A stretch of 64,000 nucleotides of DNA. Origin: Solirubrobacterales bacterium. GTDB lineage: Bacteria; Actinomycetota; Thermoleophilia; Solirubrobacterales; Solirubrobacteraceae. The stretch is from contig DAHUYQ010000045.1 of assembly GCA_027315115.1 (NCBI GenBank), positions 1 to 64,000 on the forward strand, read 5' to 3'. The position numbers were made by a program, and so were the translations under genes. Numbering within the stretch: position 1 is the first letter of the stretch; each line of letters begins with the position of its first letter. Under the pieces are notes generated by a model, which was not told where the DNA came from, did no database searches, and saw only the letters and a program-made list of their open reading frames with translations. Positions 17,847 through 26,000 of this stretch are shown here, piece by piece.

Positions 17847-19075
17847 GGCGCCTCCATGCATAGGACCGTGTTGTGACCCCCGAAGCCGAAGGAGTTGGAG
17901 AGCGCGAGCGCCGGCCGCTGCTGTCCTAAGGCCAGCGGCCGAGCCGCGCCGGGCACGTAATCGAGGTCGAGGCCCTCCTCGGCCTCCGCCCAGCCGAGCG
18001 TCGGCGGCGCGATCCGATCGCGCAGCGCCAGCAGCGTCGCCACCGCCTCGACCGCGCCGGCGGCGCCCAGCAGATGCCCGATCGCGGACTTGGTCGAGGA
18101 GACGGGGATCCGGCTGGCGTGATCGCCGAGCGCGAGCTTGATCGCCTTGGTCTCGGCCCGGTCGTTGAGCGGCGTGGAGGTGCCATGGGCGTTGACGTAG
18201 TCGATGTCCTGCGCCTCCACGCCCGCGTCGGCCATCGCCATCAGCATCGCGTCCGCCTGACCTGCCCCGTCGTCGCGGGGCGCGGTGATGTGGTGGGCGT
18301 CAGAGGTCGCGGCGTAGCCGCGCAGCGCCCCCAGCACGCGCGCGCCGCGCTCGCCTGCGGCGCTCTCGCGCTCCAGCACGAGCACCGCCGCGCCCTCGCC
18401 CATCACGAAGCCGTCGCGGCGCGCGTCGAAGGGACGCGAGATGCCGCTCTTCGACAGCGCTTCCAGCGCGCCGAAAGCCGCGCGCGCGAGCGGCGTCAGC
18501 CCCGCCTCCGAGCCTCCGGCCAGGACCGCGTCGACCTCGCCCGCACGCAGCATCCGCATCGCCGAGCCGATCGCGTCGGCGCCGGAGGAGCAGGCGGTGC
18601 TAAGAGCGAATGAGGGCCCGCGCAGGCCGTGCCGCAGCGAGAGCGCGGCGGCGCCCGCGTTGGCCATCATCAGCGGCACCGACAGCGGCGAGACCCGCTG
18701 CGGCCCCTGTTCGCGAAGCGCGTCCTGGCCATCCACCAGCGTGTGGATGCCGCCGATGCCGGTGCCCAGCACGCAGCCCACGCGACGCGGGTCGTAGGGA
18801 ATCCCGTCCGAGCCGGCGGCCGGAGCCCAGCCGGCGTCCAGCAGCGCCTCCTGGCAGGCGGCGATCGCCAGTTGCGTGAAGCGGTCCGCGCGGCGCACCT
18901 CCTTGGCGGAGAGGAACTCGCGCGGGTCGAAGTCGGCGCAGGGCGCCTCGCCGTCCGCGATCCCGCAGACACCCGCGCTCCAGCGCTCGTGCAGCGTGCG
19001 CGCGCCAACCCCGAGCGGGGTCACGGCGCCCACGCCGGTCACGACGATCCGCTCCGATGTGGGCTCCGCCGCCAC
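17843..19075 (-). CDS. fabF: beta-ketoacyl-ACP synthase II
   Basis: Elongating ketosynthase of 410 residues. The catalytic triad is present: Cys in STACSSGADAIG, His in NAHGTSTPLND and His in KSAIGHLLGAAG. The C-terminal NSFGFGGHNTVL is typical of FabF. It starts with GTG only three bases after the acpP stop and has no strong ribosome-binding site, so translation is probably coupled to acpP. Confidence 0.95.
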   Translation of the reverse strand: MAAEPTSERIVVTGVGAVTPLGVGARTLHERWSAGVCGIADGEAPCADFDPREFLSAKEVRRADRFTQLAIAACQEALLDAGWAPAAGSDGIPYDPRRVGCVLGTGIGGIHTLVDGQDALREQGPQRVSPLSVPLMMANAGAAALSLRHGLRGPSFALSTACSSGADAIGSAMRMLRAGEVDAVLAGGSEAGLTPLARAAFGALEALSKSGISRPFDARRDGFVMGEGAAVLVLERESAAGERGARVLGALRGYAATSDAHHITAPRDDGAGQADAMLMAMADAGVEAQDIDYVNAHGTSTPLNDRAETKAIKLALGDHASRIPVSSTKSAIGHLLGAAGAVEAVATLLALRDRIAPPTLGWAEAEEGLDLDYVPGAARPLALGQQRPALALSNSFGFGGHNTVLCMEAP

Positions 19076-19078
19076 GCT

Positions 19079-19327
19079 CTAGGAGACCCGGTCGGCGATC
19101 AGCGTGACCGCGTCGCCGACGGTCTTGACGTTGGCCACGTCGGAGCCGCGCAGCTCGACGCCGAAGCGCTCTTCGACGATCTGGGCCAGCTCGGCCAGGT
19201 CGAGCGAGTCGACGTCGAGCGCCTCGAAGGTCGCCTCGCGGTCGATCTCGGAGCGCTCGGCGCCGAAGCTCACCAGCGACTCGATCACCACCTGCTCGAC
19301 CTGCTCCTCGGTTGAAGTTGTGCTCAT
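19079..19327 (-). CDS. acpP: acyl carrier protein
   Basis: 82-residue acidic ACP. The phosphopantetheine attachment serine lies in LDVDSLDLAEL. The ATG at 19327 has AAGGAG seven bases upstream; a longer frame to 19387 is not needed. It sits between fabG and fabF, the common order, and carries acyl chains for the whole operon. Confidence 0.96.
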   Translation of the reverse strand: MSTTSTEEQVEQVVIESLVSFGAERSEIDREATFEALDVDSLDLAELAQIVEERFGVELRGSDVANVKTVGDAVTLIADRVS

Positions 19328-19367
19328 CTGTTCTCCTTGTTTGCGTTTGTCAACTACTCGCGTGCCC

Positions 19368-20105
19368 TCAGGCGCCCAGCCCGCCATCCACGTACAGGAC
19401 GCTTCCGGTCACGTACCCCGCCTGCTCGGAGGCCAGGAAGGCCGCGCAGGCCGCGACCTCCTGCGGTGTGCCGGCGCGCCGGGCGGGCACGCTCGCAAGC
19501 AGCGTGCCGTCGAGGCCAGCGGTCATGTCGGTGTCGATCAGGCCCGGCGCGATCGCGTTGACCGTCACGCCGCGGCGCGCGACCTCGGTCGCGATCGTCT
19601 TGGTCATCCCGATCAGGCCCGCCTTGGCCGCCGCGTAGTTGCTCTGTCCGGGATTGGCGCGAGGACCGACGACGGAGGCGAGGTTGATCACGCGCCCGAA
19701 GCGCGCCCGGATCATCCCGCGCAGCGCCTTGCGGGTCAGGCGGAAGGCGGCGGTCAGGTTGGTGTCCAGCACCCGCGCCCACTCGCCGTCGCCCATGCTG
19801 AGCGCCAGGTCGTCGGCGCGCACCCCGGCGTTGTTGACGAGCACGAGCACCGGCCCGAGCTCTGCCGTCAGGCGCTCGAAGGCGTCCTGCACCTGCTGCT
19901 GGTCGGTCACGTCGGCCTGGAGCGCGAGCGCCCTGCCGCCGGCCTTCTCTATCCGGGCAACCGTCTCCGCCGCGGCGGACCGCTCGCTGCGGTAGTTGAC
20001 GCCGACCGCCCAGCCCTCGGCCGCAAGCGCGGCGCTGATCGCCGCGCCGATGCCGCGCGAGCCGCCGGTCACCAGCGCGCAGCCGCGCTGCGTGGCGGCG
20101 CTCAC
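19368..20105 (-). CDS. fabG: 3-oxoacyl-ACP reductase
   Basis: 245-residue SDR that reduces 3-oxoacyl-ACP with NADPH. Motifs: TGGSRGIG, VNNAG, a catalytic serine in INLASVVG and YAAAK. The start is a GTG that overlaps the fabH stop (GTGA), so fabG is coupled to fabH. The operon position makes fatty-acid synthesis its most likely role. Confidence 0.94.
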   Translation of the reverse strand: MSAATQRGCALVTGGSRGIGAAISAALAAEGWAVGVNYRSERSAAAETVARIEKAGGRALALQADVTDQQQVQDAFERLTAELGPVLVLVNNAGVRADDLALSMGDGEWARVLDTNLTAAFRLTRKALRGMIRARFGRVINLASVVGPRANPGQSNYAAAKAGLIGMTKTIATEVARRGVTVNAIAPGLIDTDMTAGLDGTLLASVPARRAGTPQEVAACAAFLASEQAGYVTGSVLYVDGGLGA

Positions 20106-21130
20106 GAGCCCCACTCCACGACGGCCGCTCCCCAGCTCAGACCGGCGCCCACAGCACCCAGCACGACCTTCGCGCCGGGCTTGAGCAGGCCGTCGGCGCG
20201 CGCGGCCGCGAGCGCCAGCGGGATGCTGGCGGCGCTGGTGTTGCCAGTCTCGGCGATGCAGTCGTAGATGCGGTCGCGCCCGAGGCCCAGCCGGTCGGCG
20301 ACGGCGGCGAGGATCCGTGAGTTGGCTTGGTGGAAGACGAAGAGATCGATCTCCCGCAGGCTCAGTCCCGCGATGTCGGTCACCCGGCGGGTCGAGGTGT
20401 GCAGCAGGTGCACCGCGCGCAGGAAGGTCTCGTGGCCTTCCATCTCCAGCACGCCCTTCTCGCGCGTGGCCTGGATCGTCTGCGCCGCGGAGCCGTCGCT
20501 GCCCAGCAGCGCCGGGCCGACGCTGCCCGCGGCGTTGGCCGCCAGCACCAGCGCGCCGGCGCCGTCGCCGAAGATCGGCGCCGTGCGGCGATCGTCGGGG
20601 TCCAGGAAGCGCGACATGACCTCCGCGCCGATCACCAGCGCGTGCCGTGCGCGACCGGCCTCGATCCAGGCGGTCGCGAAGGAGAGCGCCGCGATCGCGC
20701 CCGAGCAAGCGGCGCCGATGTCCACCGCGGCGGCCTGCAGCGTGCCGAGCGTGTGGGCGACCAGCGGCGCCACGGGCGGCGTGATCTCGTCCGACGCGAG
20801 CGTGGCCACGAGCACCAGGTCGATGTCGGTCGCCTGCATGCCGGCATCCAGCAGCGCGGCGCGGCCGGCGCGCACCGCCAGGTCGCTGACGCGCTCGCCG
20901 CTCGCCGCGTAGCGGCGCTCGTGGATTCCGGTGCGGCGCTCGATCCAGCCGTCGGCCAGGCCCAGCCGCCCGGCTATCTCCTGGTTGCCGACGCGCCGCT
21001 CCGGCAGCGCGGTGCCCAGCCCGACGATCCCGGCGCTGCGCACGCGCGCAGGCTGCTCGCCCTTGCCTGCGGCTCCCGCGGGCTCCGACGGCGCGGAGCC
21101 CTGCTGCACCGTGTCCAGCTCAGGCCGCAA
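20102..21130 (-). CDS. fabH: beta-ketoacyl-ACP synthase III
   Basis: Initiating ketosynthase that condenses a primer acyl-CoA with malonyl-ACP. The triad is visible: Cys in GAACSGAIAAL, His in FHQANSRIL and Asn in AETGNTSAAS. The first candidate start (TTG, 21130) overlaps the fabD end by 11 bp; a GTG at 21109 would shorten a non-conserved N terminus, which does not reach a recognisable core until residue 32. Primer specificity (straight or branched) cannot be judged here. Confidence 0.94.
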   Translation of the reverse strand: MRPELDTVQQGSAPSEPAGAAGKGEQPARVRSAGIVGLGTALPERRVGNQEIAGRLGLADGWIERRTGIHERRYAASGERVSDLAVRAGRAALLDAGMQATDIDLVLVATLASDEITPPVAPLVAHTLGTLQAAAVDIGAACSGAIAALSFATAWIEAGRARHALVIGAEVMSRFLDPDDRRTAPIFGDGAGALVLAANAAGSVGPALLGSDGSAAQTIQATREKGVLEMEGHETFLRAVHLLHTSTRRVTDIAGLSLREIDLFVFHQANSRILAAVADRLGLGRDRIYDCIAETGNTSAASIPLALAAARADGLLKPGAKVVLGAVGAGLSWGAAVVEWGS

Positions 21131-22076
21131 TCTCGATCCTCCCGCCGCCGGCGATCAGTGACGCGGCCTCGATGCCGGCAAGCTCGGGCAGGTTGCGCCC
21201 CACCAGCCCGGCGAGCACCTTCCCGGGACCGAGGTCCACGAGCTCCCTGGCGCCCTGCTCGAAGAGGTGGAGCACCGTCGCGCGCCAGCGCACCGGGCGC
21301 ACGATGCCCTGCGCCAGCTCTGAGCGCACGTCGGCGATCGGCTGCCCGCTCGCACATGAGATCACCGGCGCTCGCGGCGTGGATATCTCGACGGTGTCCA
21401 GCAGATCCCGGAACGGCTCCACCGCCGGCGCCATCGCGGGCGAATGGAAGGCACCCGCCACGTCGAGCAGGATCGCCCTCACGCCGATCTCCCGGGCCTG
21501 GCCGACGAGCTCGCGCAGGGCATCCCGAGCGCCGGCCAGCACGACCTGGCCGGGGGCGTTGTCGTTGGCAACGCTCGCCTCGTGCGCCTCAGCGAGCAGG
21601 GCGACCTGCCGCTCGTCGGCGCCGAGCAGCGCGACCAGCCCGCCGCCGCCGTCACGCTCGCCCGCCTGCGCCATCAGCTCTCCGCGACGCACGGCCAGCA
21701 GCAGCCCGGTCTCAGCGGTGATCGAGGCGGCCGCCACCAGCGCCGCGAGCTCGCCGAGCGAGTGGCCCGCGAATGCGCGCGGCTCCCATGAGCGCTCCAG
21801 CTCTCCAGAGTCGATCGCCGCTCGCAGCGCGATCCATGAGGCGACGCTCGCGCAGAAGATCGCCGGCTGGGCAAAGCGGGTGCTCTGCGCGACCCGCGGG
21901 AACGGGTCCTCGCCGACGAGGTCGATGCACCGCGCGAGCAGCTCCGGGGCGAGCTCGGCCACCGCCTCGCGCATCGTGGGCGTCTGGCTGCCCTGGCCGG
22001 GGAACATCCCCGCCACGGGACCGCGCGGAAGGCTGCTCGCCCTTGACTGCCCGGATGACACAGCCTCACGATCCAC
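21120..22076 (-). CDS. fabD: malonyl-CoA:ACP transacylase
   Basis: First gene of the fatty-acid operon, about 318 residues. It has MFPGQGSQ, the active-site serine in AGHSLGELAAL and the catalytic His in GAFHSPAM. The frame opens with GTG at 22076, but the conserved core begins only at residue 24, so a downstream start is possible. It moves malonyl groups from CoA to ACP. A perfect G/C palindrome (22114-22129) lies about 40 bp upstream. Confidence 0.93.
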   Translation of the reverse strand: MDREAVSSGQSRASSLPRGPVAGMFPGQGSQTPTMREAVAELAPELLARCIDLVGEDPFPRVAQSTRFAQPAIFCASVASWIALRAAIDSGELERSWEPRAFAGHSLGELAALVAAASITAETGLLLAVRRGELMAQAGERDGGGGLVALLGADERQVALLAEAHEASVANDNAPGQVVLAGARDALRELVGQAREIGVRAILLDVAGAFHSPAMAPAVEPFRDLLDTVEISTPRAPVISCASGQPIADVRSELAQGIVRPVRWRATVLHLFEQGARELVDLGPGKVLAGLVGRNLPELAGIEAASLIAGGGRIEIAA

Positions 22077-22113
22077 GCCGGGCCGCCGCCCGGCAACCGC
22101 GGGCGGCTCAGCG

Positions 22114-22129
22114 CCCCCCGATCGGGGGG
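22114..22129. promoter_or_regulatory. perfect 16-bp G/C-tract palindrome upstream of fabD
   Basis: CCCCCCGATCGGGGGG, followed directly by TGATC. It lies 38-53 bp before the fabD start, where an operator or leader hairpin would act. A near copy (CCCCCC-GAAT-GGGGGGG, then TGATC) occurs at 22484-22505. Function is inferred from position only. Confidence 0.45.
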
Positions 22130-22268
22130 TGATCAGGTGCCTTCGGGGGAACGCGGCAGGATTCCCGGCTCACGCGTCGCCTGCGGGCCGGCCGCGGGCG
22201 ACCGGTGCCAGGGGGGCGACCGTGGCCGCGGGTCGACCGGCTCCCATCGGCGATCGTCTCGTTAAACA

Positions 22269-22302
22269 GGTGGTGGGGCGGTCCGAAGACCGCCCCACCA
22301 CC
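22269..22302. terminator. perfect 14-bp stem-loop
   Basis: GGTGGTGGGGCGGT, the loop CCGAAG, and ACCGCCCCACCACC pair without mismatch. The hairpin lies downstream of the response-regulator gene, read on the minus strand, and upstream of fabD, so it most likely ends the two-component transcript. No U-tract is present, as is usual at this GC content. Confidence 0.65.
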
Positions 22303-22310
22303 CCGAGGAG

Positions 22311-22331
22311 GAGAGACCGGGGGGGTCTCTC
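22311..22331. terminator. 8-bp stem-loop next to the main terminator
   Basis: GAGAGACC, a GGGGG loop, and GGTCTCTC form a perfect stem immediately before (minus strand) the 14-bp hairpin. The two together look like a tandem terminator for the two-component operon. Confidence 0.5.
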
Positions 22332-22483
22332 TCTGCCGGCCCGGGTCCAGGACCGACAGAGCCTTGCGCATCCAAGCGAGTTGCTCCCTCTCGCTCCGTT
22401 CCGTGCGGGATTGGATGCCAAATCTCGGTGCCCGGGGAGCTTGCGCGATCTGGCCCTCGGCGACAAGCGTCGCCCGCGCAATG

Positions 22484-22545
22484 CCCCCCGAATGGGGGGG
22501 TGATCCCGTTCGATCGGGGGTCGCTCCGGCATTTGGGGGTCGCTC
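22484..22545. repeat. second G-tract palindrome and 19-bp tandem repeat
   Basis: Near copy of the fabD-proximal palindrome (CCCCCC-GAAT-GGGGGGG, then TGATC), followed by two tandem units sharing GGGGGTCGCTC at 22516 and 22535, period 19 bp. It lies in the gene-free stretch 22077-22631, which otherwise contains only the hairpins. No gene is supported there. Confidence 0.5.
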
Positions 22546-22631
22546 TGGCTTGTGCGGATGCGCCCGCGCGCGCTTCGGCGACGCCCGGGCGCCCTCAGTG
22601 CGCCCGCGCGCTCAGATGCGGGGGCGCGCCC

Positions 22632-23285
22632 TCAGGTGCGCAGCCCCAGCCGCTGGCTGCGCTCCACCGCCTCGGCGCGGTTGCGCACGCCGAGCTTGCG
22701 GTACAGGGCGCTGGTGTGCTCCTTGACCGTGTGCGGGGAGAGGAAGAGCGCGCCGGCGATCTCGCGGTTGGTGGCACCGCCGGCGATCAGCCCGAGGATC
22801 TCGCTCTCGCGCTCGGTGAGCGCGGGAACGTCGGGGTTGACAGGAGGCTCGCTGAAGACGGTCTCCCCGGCGCCCACCAGCTTGACCACGCGCGCGATCT
22901 CGCCGGCGGGGGCGTCCTTGGAGATGAAGCCGGCGGCTCCCGCGGCACGCGCCGCGCGCGGAGAGATGCGGCCGGCGCCGGAGAGCAGCAGTACGCGCGG
23001 AGCCGGCGCCTGCGCGCGCAGGCGCTCGCAGATCTCCGGACCCGACTCGCCGCCCAGGAAGAGGTCGACCAGCGCGACGTGCGGCTCGTAGCGGCGGCAG
23101 ATCTCGATCGCCTCCTCACCGTTATGGGCGCTCAGGCAGCGCTCGACCCAGGGCTGCTGGCCGAGCATCAGGCGAAAGCCCCAGTGCACGACGTCGTGGT
23201 CGTCGACGACCAGCACGCGCAGCCTGCGGCTGCCGAGGATCTCATCCTCGCGGTCCTCGGGTCGCTGCGGAGCTCTAGCGCTCAT
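22632..23285 (-). CDS. NarL/LuxR-type response regulator
   Basis: 217-residue response regulator. The receiver has VVDDHD, the phospho-acceptor Asp in ALVDLFLGG, a switch Ser in LLLSGAG and a conserved Lys in FISKDA. The C-terminal LuxR-type helix-turn-helix is LTERESEILGLIAGGATNREI followed by LSPHTVKEHTSALYRKLG. Its ATG overlaps the kinase stop (ATGA), defining a two-component operon. Targets unknown. Confidence 0.95.
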   Translation of the reverse strand: MSARAPQRPEDREDEILGSRRLRVLVVDDHDVVHWGFRLMLGQQPWVERCLSAHNGEEAIEICRRYEPHVALVDLFLGGESGPEICERLRAQAPAPRVLLLSGAGRISPRAARAAGAAGFISKDAPAGEIARVVKLVGAGETVFSEPPVNPDVPALTERESEILGLIAGGATNREIAGALFLSPHTVKEHTSALYRKLGVRNRAEAVERSQRLGLRT

Positions 23286-24472
23286 GCCGTGGGCGCCACC
23301 AGCCGCACCTGCCAGATGCCGGGGGCGCACTCGCCGTACTCGAGCACCGCCCCGTGCTGGAGCGCCTCCAGAGTGGCCAGGCGCAGCCCGATGCCGCCAC
23401 GCGCGGCGATGCCGGCGGCTGCGTCGGCCCCGGCCTTGCACTCGTTGCGGATGTCCAGCGTGAATGCCTCCTCGCCGGCCGCCAGGCGCACTTCGACGCG
23501 CCGGGCGTCGGCGTGCTTGATCGCGTTGCGGACCGCCTCCACGAGGATCGACTGGGACAGCGCCTCAAGCTGTGCGGGCACTTCGCTTCGCTGCCCCTCC
23601 AGCGCGATCTCCAGGTCGGGGTGCATGCCGCGCAGGCGGTCGAGCTCCTCGAAGAAGGTCACGGCGGTGGGCGGCGAGGAGCGCCCCAGCGGTCGCTGCA
23701 ACGCCGCGCGCAGCTCGCCGAGCGCGGCGTGCACCTCCTCGGCGCAGCGCTGCTGCGACTCCTGGTCCAGCAGCTCCTCGCCGGAGAGCACCAGCGATAC
23801 GCCGAACAAACGTTGGATCACCCCCTCGTGGATCTCGCGGGCCAGGTCGATGCGGTGTTGGAGCTGACGGTTGCGCTCGCCATAGGCGGCCGCGCGCCGC
23901 GCCACGGAGGCCATCGCGATCGCCTTGCCCAGCGTCCAGAGCAGGTGTCGCTCGTCGGCGCTGATCTCCGGGTAGGCCGGATCGCGCTCGCTGAAGACCA
24001 CGCCGACGTAGCGGCCGGCGGCCGCCATCGGCGTGCAGACGATCAGCAGGCCGTCAAGCAGCTCGCGCAGCGACTCGGGAATGTCGAAGTCCTTGGCACC
24101 CACCACTTCCAGCACGCGGTCTTCGGCCAGTGCCTGGCGCGCGATCGGCACCGAGTCGACGGTCACGAAGAGGTCGCTGAAGCGCTCTATCTCCAGGTTG
24201 TGGGCACCGACGGCGCGCACCCTGCGGCGCACGGGGTCGTAGCGGAACAGGATCGCGCGGCGCATCGCGGCCAGGCGGCAGATCGCCTCGCAGAGGCTGC
24301 TGAAGAAGGCGTCGGGCGGAGACCCCTCGCCGATGCCCAGCAGGAGGTCGGACACGACCTCCAAAGCCTCCACGTGATGATGCTGGTCGCCCAGCGGGCT
24401 CATCCGCTTCACCCACGAGGCGGACGTCCACCGCCGCGCAGACTGCGGCTGGTCGATGCCAGCTTGCTCCAT
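23282..24472 (-). CDS. GAF-domain sensor histidine kinase (HisKA_3 type)
   Basis: About 396 residues, no membrane helix, so a cytoplasmic sensor. A GAF-like domain spans about 35-180. A HisKA_3 dimerisation helix follows, with the phospho-acceptor His in REIHEGVIQRLFGV. The ATPase domain has the N box EAVRNAIKHA and the G box GGIGLRLATLEAL. The ATG at 24472 has AGAGGT upstream; ATG 24403 (MSPLGDQ) is an alternative. It is the partner of the downstream NarL-type regulator. The signal may be a small molecule or redox cue. Confidence 0.9.
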   Translation of the reverse strand: MEQAGIDQPQSARRWTSASWVKRMSPLGDQHHHVEALEVVSDLLLGIGEGSPPDAFFSSLCEAICRLAAMRRAILFRYDPVRRRVRAVGAHNLEIERFSDLFVTVDSVPIARQALAEDRVLEVVGAKDFDIPESLRELLDGLLIVCTPMAAAGRYVGVVFSERDPAYPEISADERHLLWTLGKAIAMASVARRAAAYGERNRQLQHRIDLAREIHEGVIQRLFGVSLVLSGEELLDQESQQRCAEEVHAALGELRAALQRPLGRSSPPTAVTFFEELDRLRGMHPDLEIALEGQRSEVPAQLEALSQSILVEAVRNAIKHADARRVEVRLAAGEEAFTLDIRNECKAGADAAAGIAARGGIGLRLATLEALQHGAVLEYGECAPGIWQVRLVAPTA

Positions 24473-24512
24473 GCGACACCTCTTCTGTCGCGCGGCCGAG
24501 TGTCGCGCCACC

Positions 24513-24527
24513 TTGACAAGTTGACAA
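24513..24527. promoter_or_regulatory. tandem TTGACAA direct repeat upstream of the kinase gene
   Basis: TTGACAA-G-TTGACAA, an AT-rich patch in very GC-rich DNA, about 40 bp upstream of the kinase start. A second direct repeat, TGTCGCGC (24486 and 24501, period 15), lies between it and the gene. Either could bind the response regulator or form part of the promoter; not proven. Confidence 0.4.
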
Positions 24528-24625
24528 TACAACGGTTCGCCAGAGTCTGGCGCACCATGCGCGAGCGAGCGCCCCGGCGAGGGCCGCCACAGGCGGCCTG
24601 CAGGCGCCGCCGCCCGGCCTCGCGG

Positions 24626-24695
24626 GCAGGCGCCGCCTAGAAAAGCTGCTGGACGATCAGGCAGGCGCCGCTTAGAAAAGCTGCTGGACGATCAG
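24626..24695. repeat. 35-bp tandem duplication at the mntH 3' end
   Basis: Two adjacent 35-bp copies (24626-24660 and 24661-24695) differ at one base. Each contains the mntH stop codon and the final codons (reading LIVQQLF on the minus strand). Because 35 is not a multiple of three, only the gene-proximal copy is in frame. This looks like a recent replication-slippage duplication. Confidence 0.9.
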
Positions 24696-26000
24696 GAACA
24701 CGTTGAGCGCGACGATCAAGCCGGCGATGCCGAACGCCACGGCCGTCGTGAGGCGAGAGTTGACGTGCACGCCCATCACCTCGCGGTTGCTGGTCAGCAG
24801 CACCAGCGGAATCAGCGCGAAGGGAATCCCGAAGGAGAGCACGACCTGGCTGAGCACCAGCGCGCTGGTCGGGTTCATGCCGGCCGCGAGCACCGCGAGC
24901 GCCGGGATCATGGTGATCGCGCGCCGCGCCAGCAGCGGGACGCGAACGTTGATGAAGCCCGCCATCACGACCTGCCCGGCGTAGGTGCCCACGCTCGAGG
25001 AGGAGGCGCCGGAGGCCAGCAGGGCCACGGCGAACGCGAGCGCCGCGCCGCCGCCGACCAGGTGGCCGAACTGCGCGTGCGCTTCCTGGATGCCGCTGAT
25101 GTGGATCAGACCCTCTCCGTGGAAGAGCTTCGCGGCCACGGCGAGCATCGCCATGTTGATGATCCCCGCCAGCCCGAGCGCGATCAGCACGTCCAGGCGC
25201 TCGAAGCGCAGCACCCGGCCGCGCTCGCGATCGTTGCGGCACGGCATGCGGCCGTTGGTGAGCGCCGAATGCAAGTAGATGACGTGCGGCATCACGGTCG
25301 CGCCGATGATGCCGACCGCGAGGTAGAGCGAGGTGGCGCCGTGCAGGCCGGGGATCAGGCCGTGCAGCGACTCGTGCGCCGAGGGGCCGATGCGGAAGGT
25401 CTCGTAGAGGAAGCCGAGGAAGATGATGCCCAGCAGCGCCGTGATCGCCAGCTCGAAGCGCTTGACGCCGTGCGCCTGGAGCTCGAGGATCGCGAACGCG
25501 ATCACGCCGGTGATCAGGCCCGCGGGCAGCAGCGGCACGCCGAAGAGAAGGTTGAGCCCGAGCGCCGCGCCCAGGAACTCGGCGATGTCGGTCGACATCG
25601 CCATGATCTCCGCCTGCACCCACATTCCCCAGGCGACTGGGCGCGGGAAGCGCTCGCGGATCACCTCCGGCAGGTTGTGGTCGGTGACGATCCCGAGCTT
25701 CGCGGACAGGTACTGCACCAGCATCGCGATCAGGTTCGCCGCCAGCACGACCCACAGCAGCAGGTATCCGTAGCGCGCCCCGCCTTCGATGTTGGTGGCG
25801 AAGTTGCCGGGGTCCACGTAGGCGATCGAGGCGACGAACGCCGGACCCAGCATCCACAGCGTCGCCCGCAGGCGCCCCTTGGCCAGCAGGCGGTCCAGAG
25901 CGCTCGGGCCGAAGGGCTCTGCGGCGACTCCGCCCAGGGCGCCCGGCGGCAGCGCGACTGCCGCGTCGGCCGCGGCGCCGCTCGGCGGCGGCGGCGTCAC
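24672..26000 (-). CDS. mntH: Nramp-family divalent metal transporter
   Basis: Proton-coupled Mn(II)/Fe(II) importer of 442 residues with about 11 membrane helices. Metal-site motifs are present: VDPGNFATN in helix 1 and MPHVIYLHSAL in helix 6. The GTG start overlaps the TGA of the upstream DtxR-family gene and has an AGGAGG site. Coupling to that regulator, with an inverted repeat upstream of both, fits manganese- or iron-controlled expression. The C terminus falls in a 35-bp tandem duplication. Confidence 0.93.
   Translation of the reverse strand: MTPPPPSGAAADAAVALPPGALGGVAAEPFGPSALDRLLAKGRLRATLWMLGPAFVASIAYVDPGNFATNIEGGARYGYLLLWVVLAANLIAMLVQYLSAKLGIVTDHNLPEVIRERFPRPVAWGMWVQAEIMAMSTDIAEFLGAALGLNLLFGVPLLPAGLITGVIAFAILELQAHGVKRFELAITALLGIIFLGFLYETFRIGPSAHESLHGLIPGLHGATSLYLAVGIIGATVMPHVIYLHSALTNGRMPCRNDRERGRVLRFERLDVLIALGLAGIINMAMLAVAAKLFHGEGLIHISGIQEAHAQFGHLVGGGAALAFAVALLASGASSSSVGTYAGQVVMAGFINVRVPLLARRAITMIPALAVLAAGMNPTSALVLSQVVLSFGIPFALIPLVLLTSNREVMGVHVNSRLTTAVAFGIAGLIVALNVFLIVQQLF

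Noticed and set aside
22108-22532. Several short frames between fabD and the response regulator
   Set aside because: They run through hairpins and G tracts, lack ribosome-binding sites and show no conserved pattern.
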